NCBI RefSeq assembly: GCF_049472655.1
Contig: NZ_JAQNCS010000005.1
Coordinates: 62,001-126,000 of the forward strand
Length of the DNA: 64,000 nucleotides
Source: Deferribacter abyssi
Lineage (GTDB): Bacteria > Chrysiogenota > Deferribacteres > Deferribacterales > Deferribacteraceae
Reading direction: 5' to 3'
Made by a program: the position numbers and the translations under genes
Notes under the pieces: generated by a model
What the model saw: only the letters and a program-made list of their open reading frames with translations
What the model was told of the DNA's origin: nothing
Databases searched by the model: none
Shown here: positions 41,233 to 49,584 of the stretch, in pieces
Position numbering within the stretch: position 1 is the stretch's first letter
Layout: each line of letters begins with the position of its first letter

Positions 41233-42154
41233 ACCTTTAACTTTAGCAGTATTAATAGATATTATTTTCGGAGAATTACCAAACAGGTTTCACCCTGTGG
41301 CTTTAATCGGAAAAATGATCTCATATTATGAAAAGATTTTTTATAAAGTAGGAAATAAAGTTTTTGGCGGTGTTTTTCTTTTCATTGCATCCCAATTAAC
41401 CGTTTTGTCAGTGATATATTTGCTTTCAAAGATGTTTAAAGGGAATCAGTTTCTTCTTTTTTCTTTCAAGACATTTGTTTTTTACTCATTTTTATCAATA
41501 AAGGGGATGAAAGATCATGCAATGGAAATTTTTTATCTCTTGTTTCATGATGTAGAAGAAGCAAAAAAGAGATTGAAATATATTGTGAGCAGGGATGTGG
41601 ATGGGATGGACGAGGAAAAGATAGTAAAATCAGTGGTGGAATCTGTTGGTGAAAATTTTAATGATGCCTTTTTTGCTCCAATTATATATGCAGCTGTTTT
41701 TGGAGTTTATGGCATTGCATTTTATAGAGTAGCCAATACACTTGATGCGATGGTAGGATATAGAAATGAAAAGTATGAAAAATTCGGTAAATTTTCAGCA
41801 AAAGCAGATGATATCTTAAATTATATTCCGGCAAGAATGCAGATTGTACCACTCATTTTATCGGCAGAATTACTTTTTAAAAGGGGTAAGGAGGCGTTTG
41901 GTACTTTTTTAAAATTTAAGAATACGTTATCAAGTCCAAATGCAGGGTGTGGTATTTCCATATTTGCCGGTGCTCTAAACATAACCTTAGGTGGAGATAC
42001 ACGTTATTTTGGAAAACTCGTTAAAAAGCCTAATATTGCAGGAGGAGATGAGAAAATAATTCCTTTTAAAATTTTAGATGCTACTGAATTGTATTTTTCC
42101 GCTGCAATATTGACTTTAATATTTTATGAAGCCATCAAATTACTGTATATTTGA
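41225..42154 (+). CDS. cbiB: Adenosylcobinamide-phosphate synthase
   Basis: A 309-residue membrane protein with several helices that joins the aminopropanol linker (from CobD) to cobyric acid. Signatures are IDIIFGELPNRFHPVALIG, YIVSRDVDGMDEEKIVKSVVES, NDAFFAPIIYAAVFG and YRVANTLDAMVGYRN, with CGISIFAGALNI near the end. It overlaps cbiP by eight bases. The start of the next gene lies 45 bases on. Confidence 0.94.
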   Translation: MIEPLTLAVLIDIIFGELPNRFHPVALIGKMISYYEKIFYKVGNKVFGGVFLFIASQLTVLSVIYLLSKMFKGNQFLLFSFKTFVFYSFLSIKGMKDHAMEIFYLLFHDVEEAKKRLKYIVSRDVDGMDEEKIVKSVVESVGENFNDAFFAPIIYAAVFGVYGIAFYRVANTLDAMVGYRNEKYEKFGKFSAKADDILNYIPARMQIVPLILSAELLFKRGKEAFGTFLKFKNTLSSPNAGCGISIFAGALNITLGGDTRYFGKLVKKPNIAGGDEKIIPFKILDATELYFSAAILTLIFYEAIKLLYI

Positions 42155-42199
42155 TGGAAAAAGTTGCATTCTGAATTAAATATGTAGGTATGTGCTTGT

Positions 42200-42655
42200 A
42201 TGTATCCGTTGATGTTTAAATTAACTGGGAAAAAAGTGGTTTCTGTGGGCGGGGGAAAGGTGGCCAGTAGAAAAATCAGATCTCTGCTTACACTCTCAAT
42301 GCCTGCAATTACGGTTGTTTCTGATAGGATTGATGATAGTTTAAAAAAACTCTGTGATGAAGGTAAGATTTACTGGATTAGGTCGAAATTTGATGAAAAT
42401 GTTATAGATGAAAAATTTGATTTTGCCTTTATTTGTACAAATGATAAAGAGACTAATGAAAGGGCAGCTGATTTTTTTATAAAAAAAGGAATTCCTGTAA
42501 ATGTCTGTGATGATAAGGAACTTTCAACATTTTTCATGCCTGCAGTGTTTGAAGAGAAAGATTTTGTAGTTGCGATTTCTACAAAAGGTAAATCCCCTAC
42601 TGATTCTAAAGAAGTAAAGGAGCTATTAAAAAATTGTCTGAAGAAAAGAAGTTGA
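42200..42655 (+). CDS. Precorrin-2 dehydrogenase (Met8/CysG N-terminal type)
   Basis: A 151-residue NAD-dependent dehydrogenase. The N-terminal GGGKVASRKIRSLL is the nucleotide-binding loop and VNVCDDKELSTFFMPAVFEE is typical of siroheme synthase N-terminal domains. It oxidises precorrin-2 (product of CobA) to sirohydrochlorin, the substrate of CbiK and of siroheme synthesis. The second, C-terminal half of Met8 is reduced. It overlaps cbiD by 22 bases. Confidence 0.9.
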   Translation: MYPLMFKLTGKKVVSVGGGKVASRKIRSLLTLSMPAITVVSDRIDDSLKKLCDEGKIYWIRSKFDENVIDEKFDFAFICTNDKETNERAADFFIKKGIPVNVCDDKELSTFFMPAVFEEKDFVVAISTKGKSPTDSKEVKELLKNCLKKRS

Positions 42656-43629
42656 AAACTGGGATTACAACAGGCACGGCTGCCACAGCAGCAGCAAAAG
42701 GAGCTTTAATAAAAATTTTGAAAGGTGTGATTCCTGATAAGGTGGATGTTGTTTTGCCTGATAAAAGAATTTTGGAAATTCCGTTGATTTTGAAGAATGA
42801 TATGGTAGGTGTAAAGAAGTGGAGTGGGGATGATCCTGATGTGACGGATGGAATTGAAATATTTGCAAAGGTGGATTTCACTAAAGATGATGGTGTGGTT
42901 CAGATAAAAGGTGGAGAAGGTGTAGGGGTGGCAACTAAACCGGGTTTGCAGATAAAAGTTGGAGAGGCTGCCATAAACCCTGCACCTAGGCGAATGATTG
43001 AAGAAAATTTGAAGCCTCTTTTACCAGAAGGGGTTGGGGTAAAAGTAACCATCATAGTACCTGATGGTCTCAAAATAGCAGAGAAGACATTTAATAGCAG
43101 ACTGGGAATTGTGGGTGGGATTTCGATAATAGGTACTACAGGTATTGTAAAACCTATGAGTTTAGAAGCTTTAATCCAGACAATAAAATGCGAGATAGAT
43201 GTTTTGCTTGCCTCAAAAGTAAAGGATATCTGGTTGGTGCCTGGAAATATTGGGGAAAAGTGTTTAAAAGTTTTTATGGATATAGAGACAGTTATTGTAA
43301 GCAATTATTTTGAGGATGCATTAAGTTATTTAAGAGAGAGGCAGGTTGAAAAAGTTGGTATAGCAGGTCATCCAGGGAAAATTGCAAAACTTGCCATGGG
43401 TTATTTCAATACTCATTCAAAAAATTCTCCTCAGGCAAATAGTTATATAAAAAATGTTTTAAATGTAGACGACGATTTTAATACTGTGGAAGAGATTTGT
43501 GACAAGTACTGTTTTGATAAAATAGCTGAAGAAGTTAGTAAAAAAGTGAAAGAGCGTTATGGGTTTTCAAAAGTGAATGTGATACTTTTTGATATGAAAT
43601 GTAGGTTGGTAGGGAAATTCTATGATTAA
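42634..43629 (+). CDS. cbiD: Cobalt-precorrin-5B C1-methyltransferase
   Basis: A 331-residue protein, hallmark of the anaerobic pathway. It starts with LKTGITTGTAATAAAKGAL; other blocks are GGEGVGVATKPGLQIKVGEAAINPAPRRM (in pieces), KIAEKTFNSRLGIVGGISI and TTGIVKPMSLEALIQTI, with GHPGKIAKLAMGYFNTHSK near the end. The TTG start at 42634 lies within the preceding gene and has a distant GGAG site; TTG 42652 is an alternative. It overlaps cbiE by eight bases. Confidence 0.94.
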   Translation: MSEEKKLKTGITTGTAATAAAKGALIKILKGVIPDKVDVVLPDKRILEIPLILKNDMVGVKKWSGDDPDVTDGIEIFAKVDFTKDDGVVQIKGGEGVGVATKPGLQIKVGEAAINPAPRRMIEENLKPLLPEGVGVKVTIIVPDGLKIAEKTFNSRLGIVGGISIIGTTGIVKPMSLEALIQTIKCEIDVLLASKVKDIWLVPGNIGEKCLKVFMDIETVIVSNYFEDALSYLRERQVEKVGIAGHPGKIAKLAMGYFNTHSKNSPQANSYIKNVLNVDDDFNTVEEICDKYCFDKIAEEVSKKVKERYGFSKVNVILFDMKCRLVGKFYD

Positions 43630-44260
43630 AAAAAATATTTATATCATTTCTGCCGGATGTGGAAATAAGGAATATCTTACTTTGAAGGCGGTTAGAACTG
43701 TAGAAAAAATGGATTATCTTATAGGGCCTGAAAGGTTTAAAGATTTTTTTCCACAGAAAAAATATATTATTACCAAAAAAGTTGTGGAACATACTGTTAA
43801 AATTATAGAAAATGATGTAGAAAACCTTATTGGTGTAATAGTGTCTGGTGATGCAGGTTTTTTTTCCTTAGCAAAAATTTTATATAAAAAATTTAGTGGA
43901 CGTATTGCTGAGGTAGTGCCTGGGATATCCAGTATGCAAGCAGCCATGGCAAAACTTTGCAAATCCTATGAGAATATGGAGTTTTTTTCTATACATGGGA
44001 GAGACAATGATACCCTAGAATTGTTGAAGGAGAAAATATCATTTTGCCTAAATTTTAATCACAACCTTTACATCCTTTGTGATAACAGCAATTCCGCTTT
44101 GGAAATATTGAAGAAAAATATATATCTTATTGATAAATTTAGAGTATTTGTTGTTAATGATGTAGGGATGGATACGGAGAAGATTGTAGAAGTGGTTTCT
44201 TTGGAGAGAATTGAACAAGAATCCTTGAATCTTCATGCACTATATTTGGAGGTAAAATGA
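43622..44260 (+). CDS. cbiE: Cobalt-precorrin-7 C5-methyltransferase
   Basis: A 212-residue SAM-dependent methyltransferase. IYIISAGCGNKEYLTLKA replaces the usual VVGIGPG opening with AGCG, and DYLIGPERFKDFF, VSGDAGFFSLAKIL and EVVPGISSMQAAMAKL are CbiE-like. It is not fused to a CbiT domain, and no cbiT gene is found nearby, although CbiE and CbiT act together (C5 and C15 methylation with decarboxylation). The 3' end overlaps cbiF (ATGA). Confidence 0.88.
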   Translation: MIKKNIYIISAGCGNKEYLTLKAVRTVEKMDYLIGPERFKDFFPQKKYIITKKVVEHTVKIIENDVENLIGVIVSGDAGFFSLAKILYKKFSGRIAEVVPGISSMQAAMAKLCKSYENMEFFSIHGRDNDTLELLKEKISFCLNFNHNLYILCDNSNSALEILKKNIYLIDKFRVFVVNDVGMDTEKIVEVVSLERIEQESLNLHALYLEVK

Positions 44261-45045
44261 TAGATAAAAAGGTATATTTCATCGGAGCAGGCCCGGGGGA
44301 TGCAGAGCTGATTACATTAAAGGGGTATAATATATTGAAACATGTAGATGTTGTGATTTATGCAGGTTCTCTTGTGAATAAAGAGATTTTGAAATATGCC
44401 CCTGCTAATGCCGAGTTTTTTGACTCTTCATCCATGAATCTGGATGAAATTGTGGATAAAATGTATAAATCTTTTAAAACCGGTAAAATTGTTGTTCGTT
44501 TGCATACCGGTGATCCATCCATATATGGTGCTACTTACGAGCAAATGATAGAGCTTGATAAATTGGGGGTACCGTATGAAGTAGTACCCGGAGTTACTTC
44601 TCTTTTTGCTGCTGCGGCTAAGTTGAAAGTCGAATTAACAGCACCAGATATATCTCAGACTATTGTTATTAGTAGAGTGGAAGGAAGAACTGGAGTACCG
44701 GAAAATGAAGCTCTTGACAGGCTTCTTTCTCACGGTGGAACTTTTGTGTTTTATCTTTCAGCTAAAAATGTGGAAAAGATTAAAAATAAGTTTTTGGAAA
44801 AAGGGTGGAGTAATGATACACCTGTGGCCATATGCTACAAGGTAAGCTGGAATGATGAAAAAATAATAAATTGCACGATAGAGAATTTGCCTGACAAAAT
44901 GGATAAAGAAGGTATTCGTAAGCATGCCTTAATAATTGTGGGAAATGTTTTGGATAAATCTTTGATTAAACAATATTCAAGACTTTATGATAAGGATTTT
45001 GAACATGAATACAGAAAAAAAGGTAGCCGTAATAGCGATAACTAA
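44257..45045 (+). CDS. cbiF: Cobalt-precorrin-4 C11-methyltransferase
   Basis: A 262-residue SAM-dependent methyltransferase. The opening VYFIGAGPGDAELITLKGYN, with VVIYAGSLVNKEILKY, RLHTGDPSIYGATYEQM and VVPGVTSLFAAAAKLKVELT, is a close match to the CbiF/CobM family. It adds the C11 methyl group. The end overlaps cbiG by 41 bases, a large overlap. Confidence 0.94.
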   Translation: MIDKKVYFIGAGPGDAELITLKGYNILKHVDVVIYAGSLVNKEILKYAPANAEFFDSSSMNLDEIVDKMYKSFKTGKIVVRLHTGDPSIYGATYEQMIELDKLGVPYEVVPGVTSLFAAAAKLKVELTAPDISQTIVISRVEGRTGVPENEALDRLLSHGGTFVFYLSAKNVEKIKNKFLEKGWSNDTPVAICYKVSWNDEKIINCTIENLPDKMDKEGIRKHALIIVGNVLDKSLIKQYSRLYDKDFEHEYRKKGSRNSDN

Positions 45046-45790
45046 AAAAGGGTGTATTCTTGGAAGGTTGATTAGTTTACAACTTAAAGCAGATTTTTTT
45101 GTGCCTGAAAAATTCTTCCCTGAATTTGGTGATAAATCTTTTGATTCTCTAAAAGAGGTATTTGCACACTGTTTTAGTTATTATGAGGGAGTCGTGGCTG
45201 TTATGGCACAGGGGATTGTTTCCAGGATGATAGATGGTTTATTAAAAGATAAATTCAGTGATCCTGCGGTGGTTGTTTGTGATGAGGTTGGCAGGTTTGC
45301 TATCAGCATGTTATCAGGACATGAGGGTGGAGCAAATGAACTCACTTTTCTGGTTAGTTCCATAACGGGAGCTGAGCCTGTGATAACAACAGCCAGTGAG
45401 GCTAATAAGATTTATGTGGCAGGTGTGGGGTGTAGAAAAGGGGTATCCAAAGAAAAAGTGATAGATTCCATTAAAGAAGCGGCAAAGCTTGCCAATATAA
45501 ACTTGAGTGATTTAAGGGTTATAGCATCCTGCTGGTATAAGATAAATGAGGAGGGATTATTAGAAGCTGCAGAGGAGCTTGGGTGTTATATCCGTTTTCT
45601 ACCTAAACATTTATATGAGAACGATCTATACAATTTTAAAGAGAGTAGTGCAAATAAATATCTGGGGATAAAAGGTGTGGCAGAGCCTTCTGCACTACTA
45701 TCAGCAAGAAATCCGGAGCTTGTTTTGAGAAAGACCATTTTTGATAAGGTCACAGTGGCCATTGTGAAAGAGAGGTTGATAAATGGGTAA
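45005..45790 (+). CDS. cbiG: Cobalt-precorrin-5A hydrolase
   Basis: A 261-residue protein that opens the delta-lactone and releases acetaldehyde in the anaerobic route. Typical blocks are AQGIVSRMIDGLL, DPAVVVCDEVGRFAISMLSGHEGGANELT (in parts) and PVITTASEANKI, with GVGCRKGVSKEKVID following. ATG 45005 has an AAGGA site eight bases upstream; an in-frame start at 44987 would add only six residues. The first 41 bases overlap cbiF. Confidence 0.92.
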   Translation: MNTEKKVAVIAITKKGCILGRLISLQLKADFFVPEKFFPEFGDKSFDSLKEVFAHCFSYYEGVVAVMAQGIVSRMIDGLLKDKFSDPAVVVCDEVGRFAISMLSGHEGGANELTFLVSSITGAEPVITTASEANKIYVAGVGCRKGVSKEKVIDSIKEAAKLANINLSDLRVIASCWYKINEEGLLEAAEELGCYIRFLPKHLYENDLYNFKESSANKYLGIKGVAEPSALLSARNPELVLRKTIFDKVTVAIVKERLING

Positions 45791-46544
45791 GCTGTTTGTG
45801 GTAGGTATAGGACCAGGCGGTATTGATTTGATAAGTGAAAGAGGTGTTCTTGCAATAAAGAAAAGTAATTTGATTTGTGGCTACAAAAGATATGTGGAGT
45901 TGATTACAGATTTAATTAATGGGAAGGAAATTTTCACAAATATTATGAAAGGTGAAATGGAAAGAGTAAAATTTGCCATAAATAGAGCGAAAAGGGGTGA
46001 TACCGTTTCTCTTGTTTGTGGTGGTGATGCATCTTTGTATTCTTTGGCTTCTCTTGTTTTTGAGATGAGTGATGATTTTGAAAATATTGAGGTTATACCG
46101 GGGATAACTGCTGCAATGGCAGCCAGTGCGAAGCTTGGTGCACCCATTTGTGAAGATATTGTGTTTTTATCCCTTTCAGATCTCTTAACCCCCTGGAAGG
46201 TAATAGAAAGAAGAGTGGATGCAATCAATTTTGGAGACTTTGTTACTGCCATTTACAACCCCAGAAGTAAAAAACGAAAAGATTATTTAAAATTTGTATT
46301 GGAAAAGTTTTATCAAGAGAGAGGAGATTTGATTTGTGGAGTGATAAGAAATTGTGAAAGAGAAGATGAAGAAGTTAAAATTTGGCGTATTAGTGAATTT
46401 GAATACGATTTTGTCGATATGTCAACTATCATTATTGTAGGTAACACTAAAACTTATCTTAAAAACGACAAAATGATCACTTCCAGAGGTTATTTGGATA
46501 AATACAAAAAGTTCAATGTTCAAAGTTCAGGGTTCAAAGTTTAA
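45783..46544 (+). CDS. cbiH: Cobalt-precorrin-3 C17-methyltransferase
   Basis: A 253-residue SAM-dependent methyltransferase that adds the C17 methyl and contracts the ring. Signatures are LFVVGIGPGGIDLISERG, LICGYKRYVELI, LVCGGDASLYSLASLVFEM, EVIPGITAAMAASAKLGAPI and TAIYNPRSKKRKDYL. The last eleven codons (KFNVQSSGFKV) are made from a heptamer repeat array, so the original C-terminus was probably somewhat shorter or different. It is the last gene of the cobalamin run. Confidence 0.94.
   Translation: MGKLFVVGIGPGGIDLISERGVLAIKKSNLICGYKRYVELITDLINGKEIFTNIMKGEMERVKFAINRAKRGDTVSLVCGGDASLYSLASLVFEMSDDFENIEVIPGITAAMAASAKLGAPICEDIVFLSLSDLLTPWKVIERRVDAINFGDFVTAIYNPRSKKRKDYLKFVLEKFYQERGDLICGVIRNCEREDEEVKIWRISEFEYDFVDMSTIIIVGNTKTYLKNDKMITSRGYLDKYKKFNVQSSGFKV
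46511..46541. repeat. 7-base tandem repeat at the end of cbiH
   Basis: GTTCAAT, GTTCAAA, GTTCAGG, GTTCAAA and GTT follow without gaps and form the last codons of cbiH. The array resembles the GTTCAAA-type heptamers that are scattered in some anaerobe genomes (recollection, not checked). Confidence 0.75.
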
Positions 46545-46758
46545 TTTCGTGTAAGTGGAGGTGTAGGTGAAAGTGAGCTTGCATCCACATCTACACGTCT
46601 TGAGGTTGTTGCACAATGAGATTGTTAAATTTAAACTTACTGATAGATAATAGACTTTCAATTTTTGCACCTTCAGAGTAACAACCTTTTAATCATTCTG
46701 AGGGTTAGCGAAGAATTAGTTGTGTTTTACTAAAATGAAATTATATAACACCCTCTAT
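46545..46758. other. Gap between convergent genes with hairpins
   Basis: No gene is seen. CGTGTA/TACACG (46548-46553, 46592-46597) and GTGGA/TCCAC (46555-46559, 46584-46588) form an imperfect stem with a 24-base loop but no T-run. GGTTGTT/AACAACC (46604-46610, 46680-46686) is a wider inverted repeat. It may be a decayed repeat element or weak terminator for both genes. Confidence 0.45.
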
Positions 46759-48984
46759 CTATAATTTTTTGATAGGAAATGATAATCTAAACGTAGTTCC
46801 TAAACCTAGTTTTGATTTAAAAGTGATTTTTCTGCCAATTTCATTCATAAAAATTTTTACTGCATAGAGCCCTAAACCAGTCCCTTTTTCACCCTTTGTA
46901 GTGAAAAAGGGCTCAAAAATTTTTCTCTGTATTTCTTCAGGAATACCTTTACCTGTATCTGATATTTCAATGATAAGATTATCATTCTCTAAATATTTTT
47001 TTAGTATGATTTCACCATTATCTTCTATGGCATCTTTTGCGTTTAAAATGAGATTTAGTAAAGTTTGAGTAAATCTTTCTTCATTTAACTCTATTGCCAC
47101 ACCTTTATCATTTAGCACCATGTTGAATTTAATGTTTTTTCCTATTATTTGAGAAAAAAACTCTCTCTTACTTAATAAGAAATTGTCAATAAAGACTAGC
47201 TTTTTTTCGCTTGAGGTTTTGGAAATATTTAATAACGATTTTAAAAATATAGAGGATTCTTCAGATACTTTAATGATCTTTTTTATAATATCTTTGTGGT
47301 TCTCTTTTAAAGTGTTGTCTATTTCCAGAATAGAAGCATAATTAATAATTACACTAAGAATATTGTTCATATCATGAACAACACTATTTACAATATTTGA
47401 AACAATTTCATCTCTTTGGATTTCATTGATGACTTTTTGCTGTTTAATTTTTAGTGTATTATCTAAAAATATTGCTACATGACAAGTTTTGTTAGTTAAC
47501 ATAATTTTTTTTAAGTGAACATCCAGGATTTTATTTTCAATCAGATTTTCTTCATCTAAAAACGATTCTGACATATTTGTACTTTGCATAAAACTAACTA
47601 TTAAATCTTTTATTTTAGGATTTAATTCATTTATGTGTATGACTTTAGAGTTATACATTAACCAATTTTGAAGTGTTTTATTTAAAAAAACAGTTTTATC
47701 ATCAACCATAAGTATACCGTTTGGAGAGTGTTCCACTACAGTAAAGTATAAATTTTCATAGAGTAGTTTAGAGTTTATTGACTGAATTGTTTCTGTAAGA
47801 TCTAGACCAAAAAATAGACATTGTGTTTCTGGATTGAAAATGGGGTAAATGTTAAAGAGCACAATTTTTTCCCCATGTTTTGTTTTTATGTTAATAATAT
47901 TATCTTCTTTGGGTTTTAAGTGTTTTATGCAAAAGTCTAAAATAGATTCAATATCATTACTAATAAAAGATTTTAAGTGGTTGATATCTGACTTACTAAA
48001 TCCTGTGATAATTTCAGCACCTTTATTCCAAAATTTAATTTCTTTGTTTTTGTTTACTGTAAAGATTAAAAAGGATGGAATATCTATCATTGCCTTTAAT
48101 AGTGAGTTGTAACCTCTGAGTTTTTTGTTTGTTTTGATAGTTATAAAGAATAATAATACCAAGAAGATAATTGCTGTAATTAATACTGTTATTATTATGA
48201 TAATACTTATGTAGTCTGATAATGATACAGGTTTTGTTATGTAGAACCATTTGTCAATTAAATTATCTAATTCCTTAGAGGTTTTAAGTTTTATAATATA
48301 TAAATCTAATAATTTCTTTAAACTTTTGTTGTTTTTAGGGATTAGAAATGCTATTTCTGCATTTTGAAAGAATAAAGGTTTATTCTTTATTGATATAATT
48401 TTAAACTTCCCCCTGAAATGAGTATATATTAGGTCAAGAGAATTAAAATAGTCATTAAGAAGCCAGTCTATGTGCCTATATTCAAGTGCTTTAAATGACT
48501 TAATTGTACTGTCATAAATATTTATTTCAAGAAAAGGGTGTTTTTTGGAAAGTTCTAACACAAACTTATGCCCGGTTGCATTTCTTTTAACTCCCACTTT
48601 TTTATTATATAATTCATTGATGTTACCTTCAAAATTGTATGGTACAACGGCTACTAATCCTGTTTTTAAATAGGGGATTGTAAATAGTCCAATTTTTTCT
48701 CTTTCTTTTGTTTTGTAAAGTGCTCCTACGGATAAATCACAATAACCGTATTTTACGGCGTTAATTAATCCTGTAAAGGTGGTTTCTATGAATGTGCAAT
48801 TAAAGTTATTTGTTTTGCAAAAATTTGAAATAATATCATACTCTAGTCCGCGTAACTCACCTGTATAATCTCTAAATATAAAAGGCTTATAATCTGCATA
48901 ATATATTTTTAATTCTTTAGATAACACAAAGGAAGGGAAAAAAATTATCAAGGAGATTAAGTAGTAAAGCAGTTTGATATTCAT
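46759..48984 (-). CDS. Hybrid sensor kinase with periplasmic SBP3 domain and PAS
   Basis: A 741-residue membrane kinase. After a signal peptide (about 1-22), residues 23-245 form a type-3 solute-binding domain (IYYADYKPFIFRDYTGELRG, GYCDLSVGALYKTKER, GLFTIPYLKTGLVAVVP), as in BvgS-like sensors. A transmembrane helix lies near 255-282, then a PAS domain (about 290-410, IKFWNKGAEIITGFSK) and a second PAS-like part, and the kinase core with VVHDMNNILSVIINY (phospho-histidine), LNLILNAKDAIED, DTGKGIPEEIQ and EKGTGLGLYAVKIF. It has no receiver domain. Ligand unknown; no response regulator adjoins it. Confidence 0.88.
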   Translation of the reverse strand: MNIKLLYYLISLIIFFPSFVLSKELKIYYADYKPFIFRDYTGELRGLEYDIISNFCKTNNFNCTFIETTFTGLINAVKYGYCDLSVGALYKTKEREKIGLFTIPYLKTGLVAVVPYNFEGNINELYNKKVGVKRNATGHKFVLELSKKHPFLEINIYDSTIKSFKALEYRHIDWLLNDYFNSLDLIYTHFRGKFKIISIKNKPLFFQNAEIAFLIPKNNKSLKKLLDLYIIKLKTSKELDNLIDKWFYITKPVSLSDYISIIIIITVLITAIIFLVLLFFITIKTNKKLRGYNSLLKAMIDIPSFLIFTVNKNKEIKFWNKGAEIITGFSKSDINHLKSFISNDIESILDFCIKHLKPKEDNIINIKTKHGEKIVLFNIYPIFNPETQCLFFGLDLTETIQSINSKLLYENLYFTVVEHSPNGILMVDDKTVFLNKTLQNWLMYNSKVIHINELNPKIKDLIVSFMQSTNMSESFLDEENLIENKILDVHLKKIMLTNKTCHVAIFLDNTLKIKQQKVINEIQRDEIVSNIVNSVVHDMNNILSVIINYASILEIDNTLKENHKDIIKKIIKVSEESSIFLKSLLNISKTSSEKKLVFIDNFLLSKREFFSQIIGKNIKFNMVLNDKGVAIELNEERFTQTLLNLILNAKDAIEDNGEIILKKYLENDNLIIEISDTGKGIPEEIQRKIFEPFFTTKGEKGTGLGLYAVKIFMNEIGRKITFKSKLGLGTTFRLSFPIKKL

Positions 48985-49052
48985 ATATAAAATATAACAA
49001 ATATAAATATAACTTCAATGAAATCTCTAAAAACTTTTTCCATGAAATTTCC

Positions 49053-49108
49053 TTGACAGTTATGGTATAGGTCGTGTATTATTTGTTATGAAATGGTATA
49101 TATTGGAA
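49053..49108 (+). promoter_or_regulatory. Promoter of the dcw cluster with candidate MraZ boxes
   Basis: TTGACA (49053-49058) and TATTAT (49077-49082) are 18 bases apart. TGGTA (49094-49098) and TGGAA (49104-49108) start ten bases apart, and another TGGTA lies at 49063. MraZ binds repeats of TGGG(A/N) at 10-base spacing, so these could be its own operator, in a diverged form. Confidence 0.55.
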
Positions 49109-49117
49109 TAAAATGTT

Positions 49118-49582
49118 ATGAAGGTTGCTAGTAGCTTCAAAGGAAAATCGGTTCATACTATAAACAACTCAGGGAGAGTTAGTATTCCTGCGAAGTTTCG
49201 AGATGTTTTGAAATTAAAATATAATGATGATTCTTTAGTTTTAGTTAATCTAGGAAAGTACTTAGCGGTGTATCCTTTAAAAGAATGGGTGAAAGTAGAA
49301 GAAAAGTTTGAAGAAAATCCTCCTAAAAATAAACAAGCTTCTAAATTGATGAGAAAACTTTTTTCCACAGCTGAAGATTGTGTTCTTGATAAACTAGGTA
49401 GGATATTAATACCACCCCATTTGAGAGAAAACATAGGTTTGAATGGGGAATGCGTAATTGTGGGAATGATGAATAAAATAGAGATTTGGCCAAAAGAGAT
49501 ATGGGAGAAAGAAGTTGAAGATGTGGATATGAGCTCTCTTATGGATGAAATGGGTGATATTTATCCGGAAATAACGTTATAG
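49118..49582 (+). CDS. mraZ: Transcriptional regulator MraZ
   Basis: A 154-residue DNA-binding protein with two AbrB-like halves: HTINNSGRVSIPAKFRDVL near residue 15 and DCVLDKLGRILIPPHLREN near residue 90. It regulates the division and cell-wall cluster, usually as its first gene, as here. An acidic C-terminal tail follows. The gene has its own promoter upstream and leads, two bases before rsmH, the 15-kb cluster. Confidence 0.95.
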   Translation: MKVASSFKGKSVHTINNSGRVSIPAKFRDVLKLKYNDDSLVLVNLGKYLAVYPLKEWVKVEEKFEENPPKNKQASKLMRKLFSTAEDCVLDKLGRILIPPHLRENIGLNGECVIVGMMNKIEIWPKEIWEKEVEDVDMSSLMDEMGDIYPEITL

Positions 49583-49584
49583 AT

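Noticed and set aside
42606..43304. Several minus-strand frames opposite cbiD
   Set aside because: They are low-complexity shadows of a strongly conserved gene.
46545..46758. Insertion-sequence remnant
   Set aside because: Inverted repeats exist, but there is no transposase fragment or target duplication that I can see.
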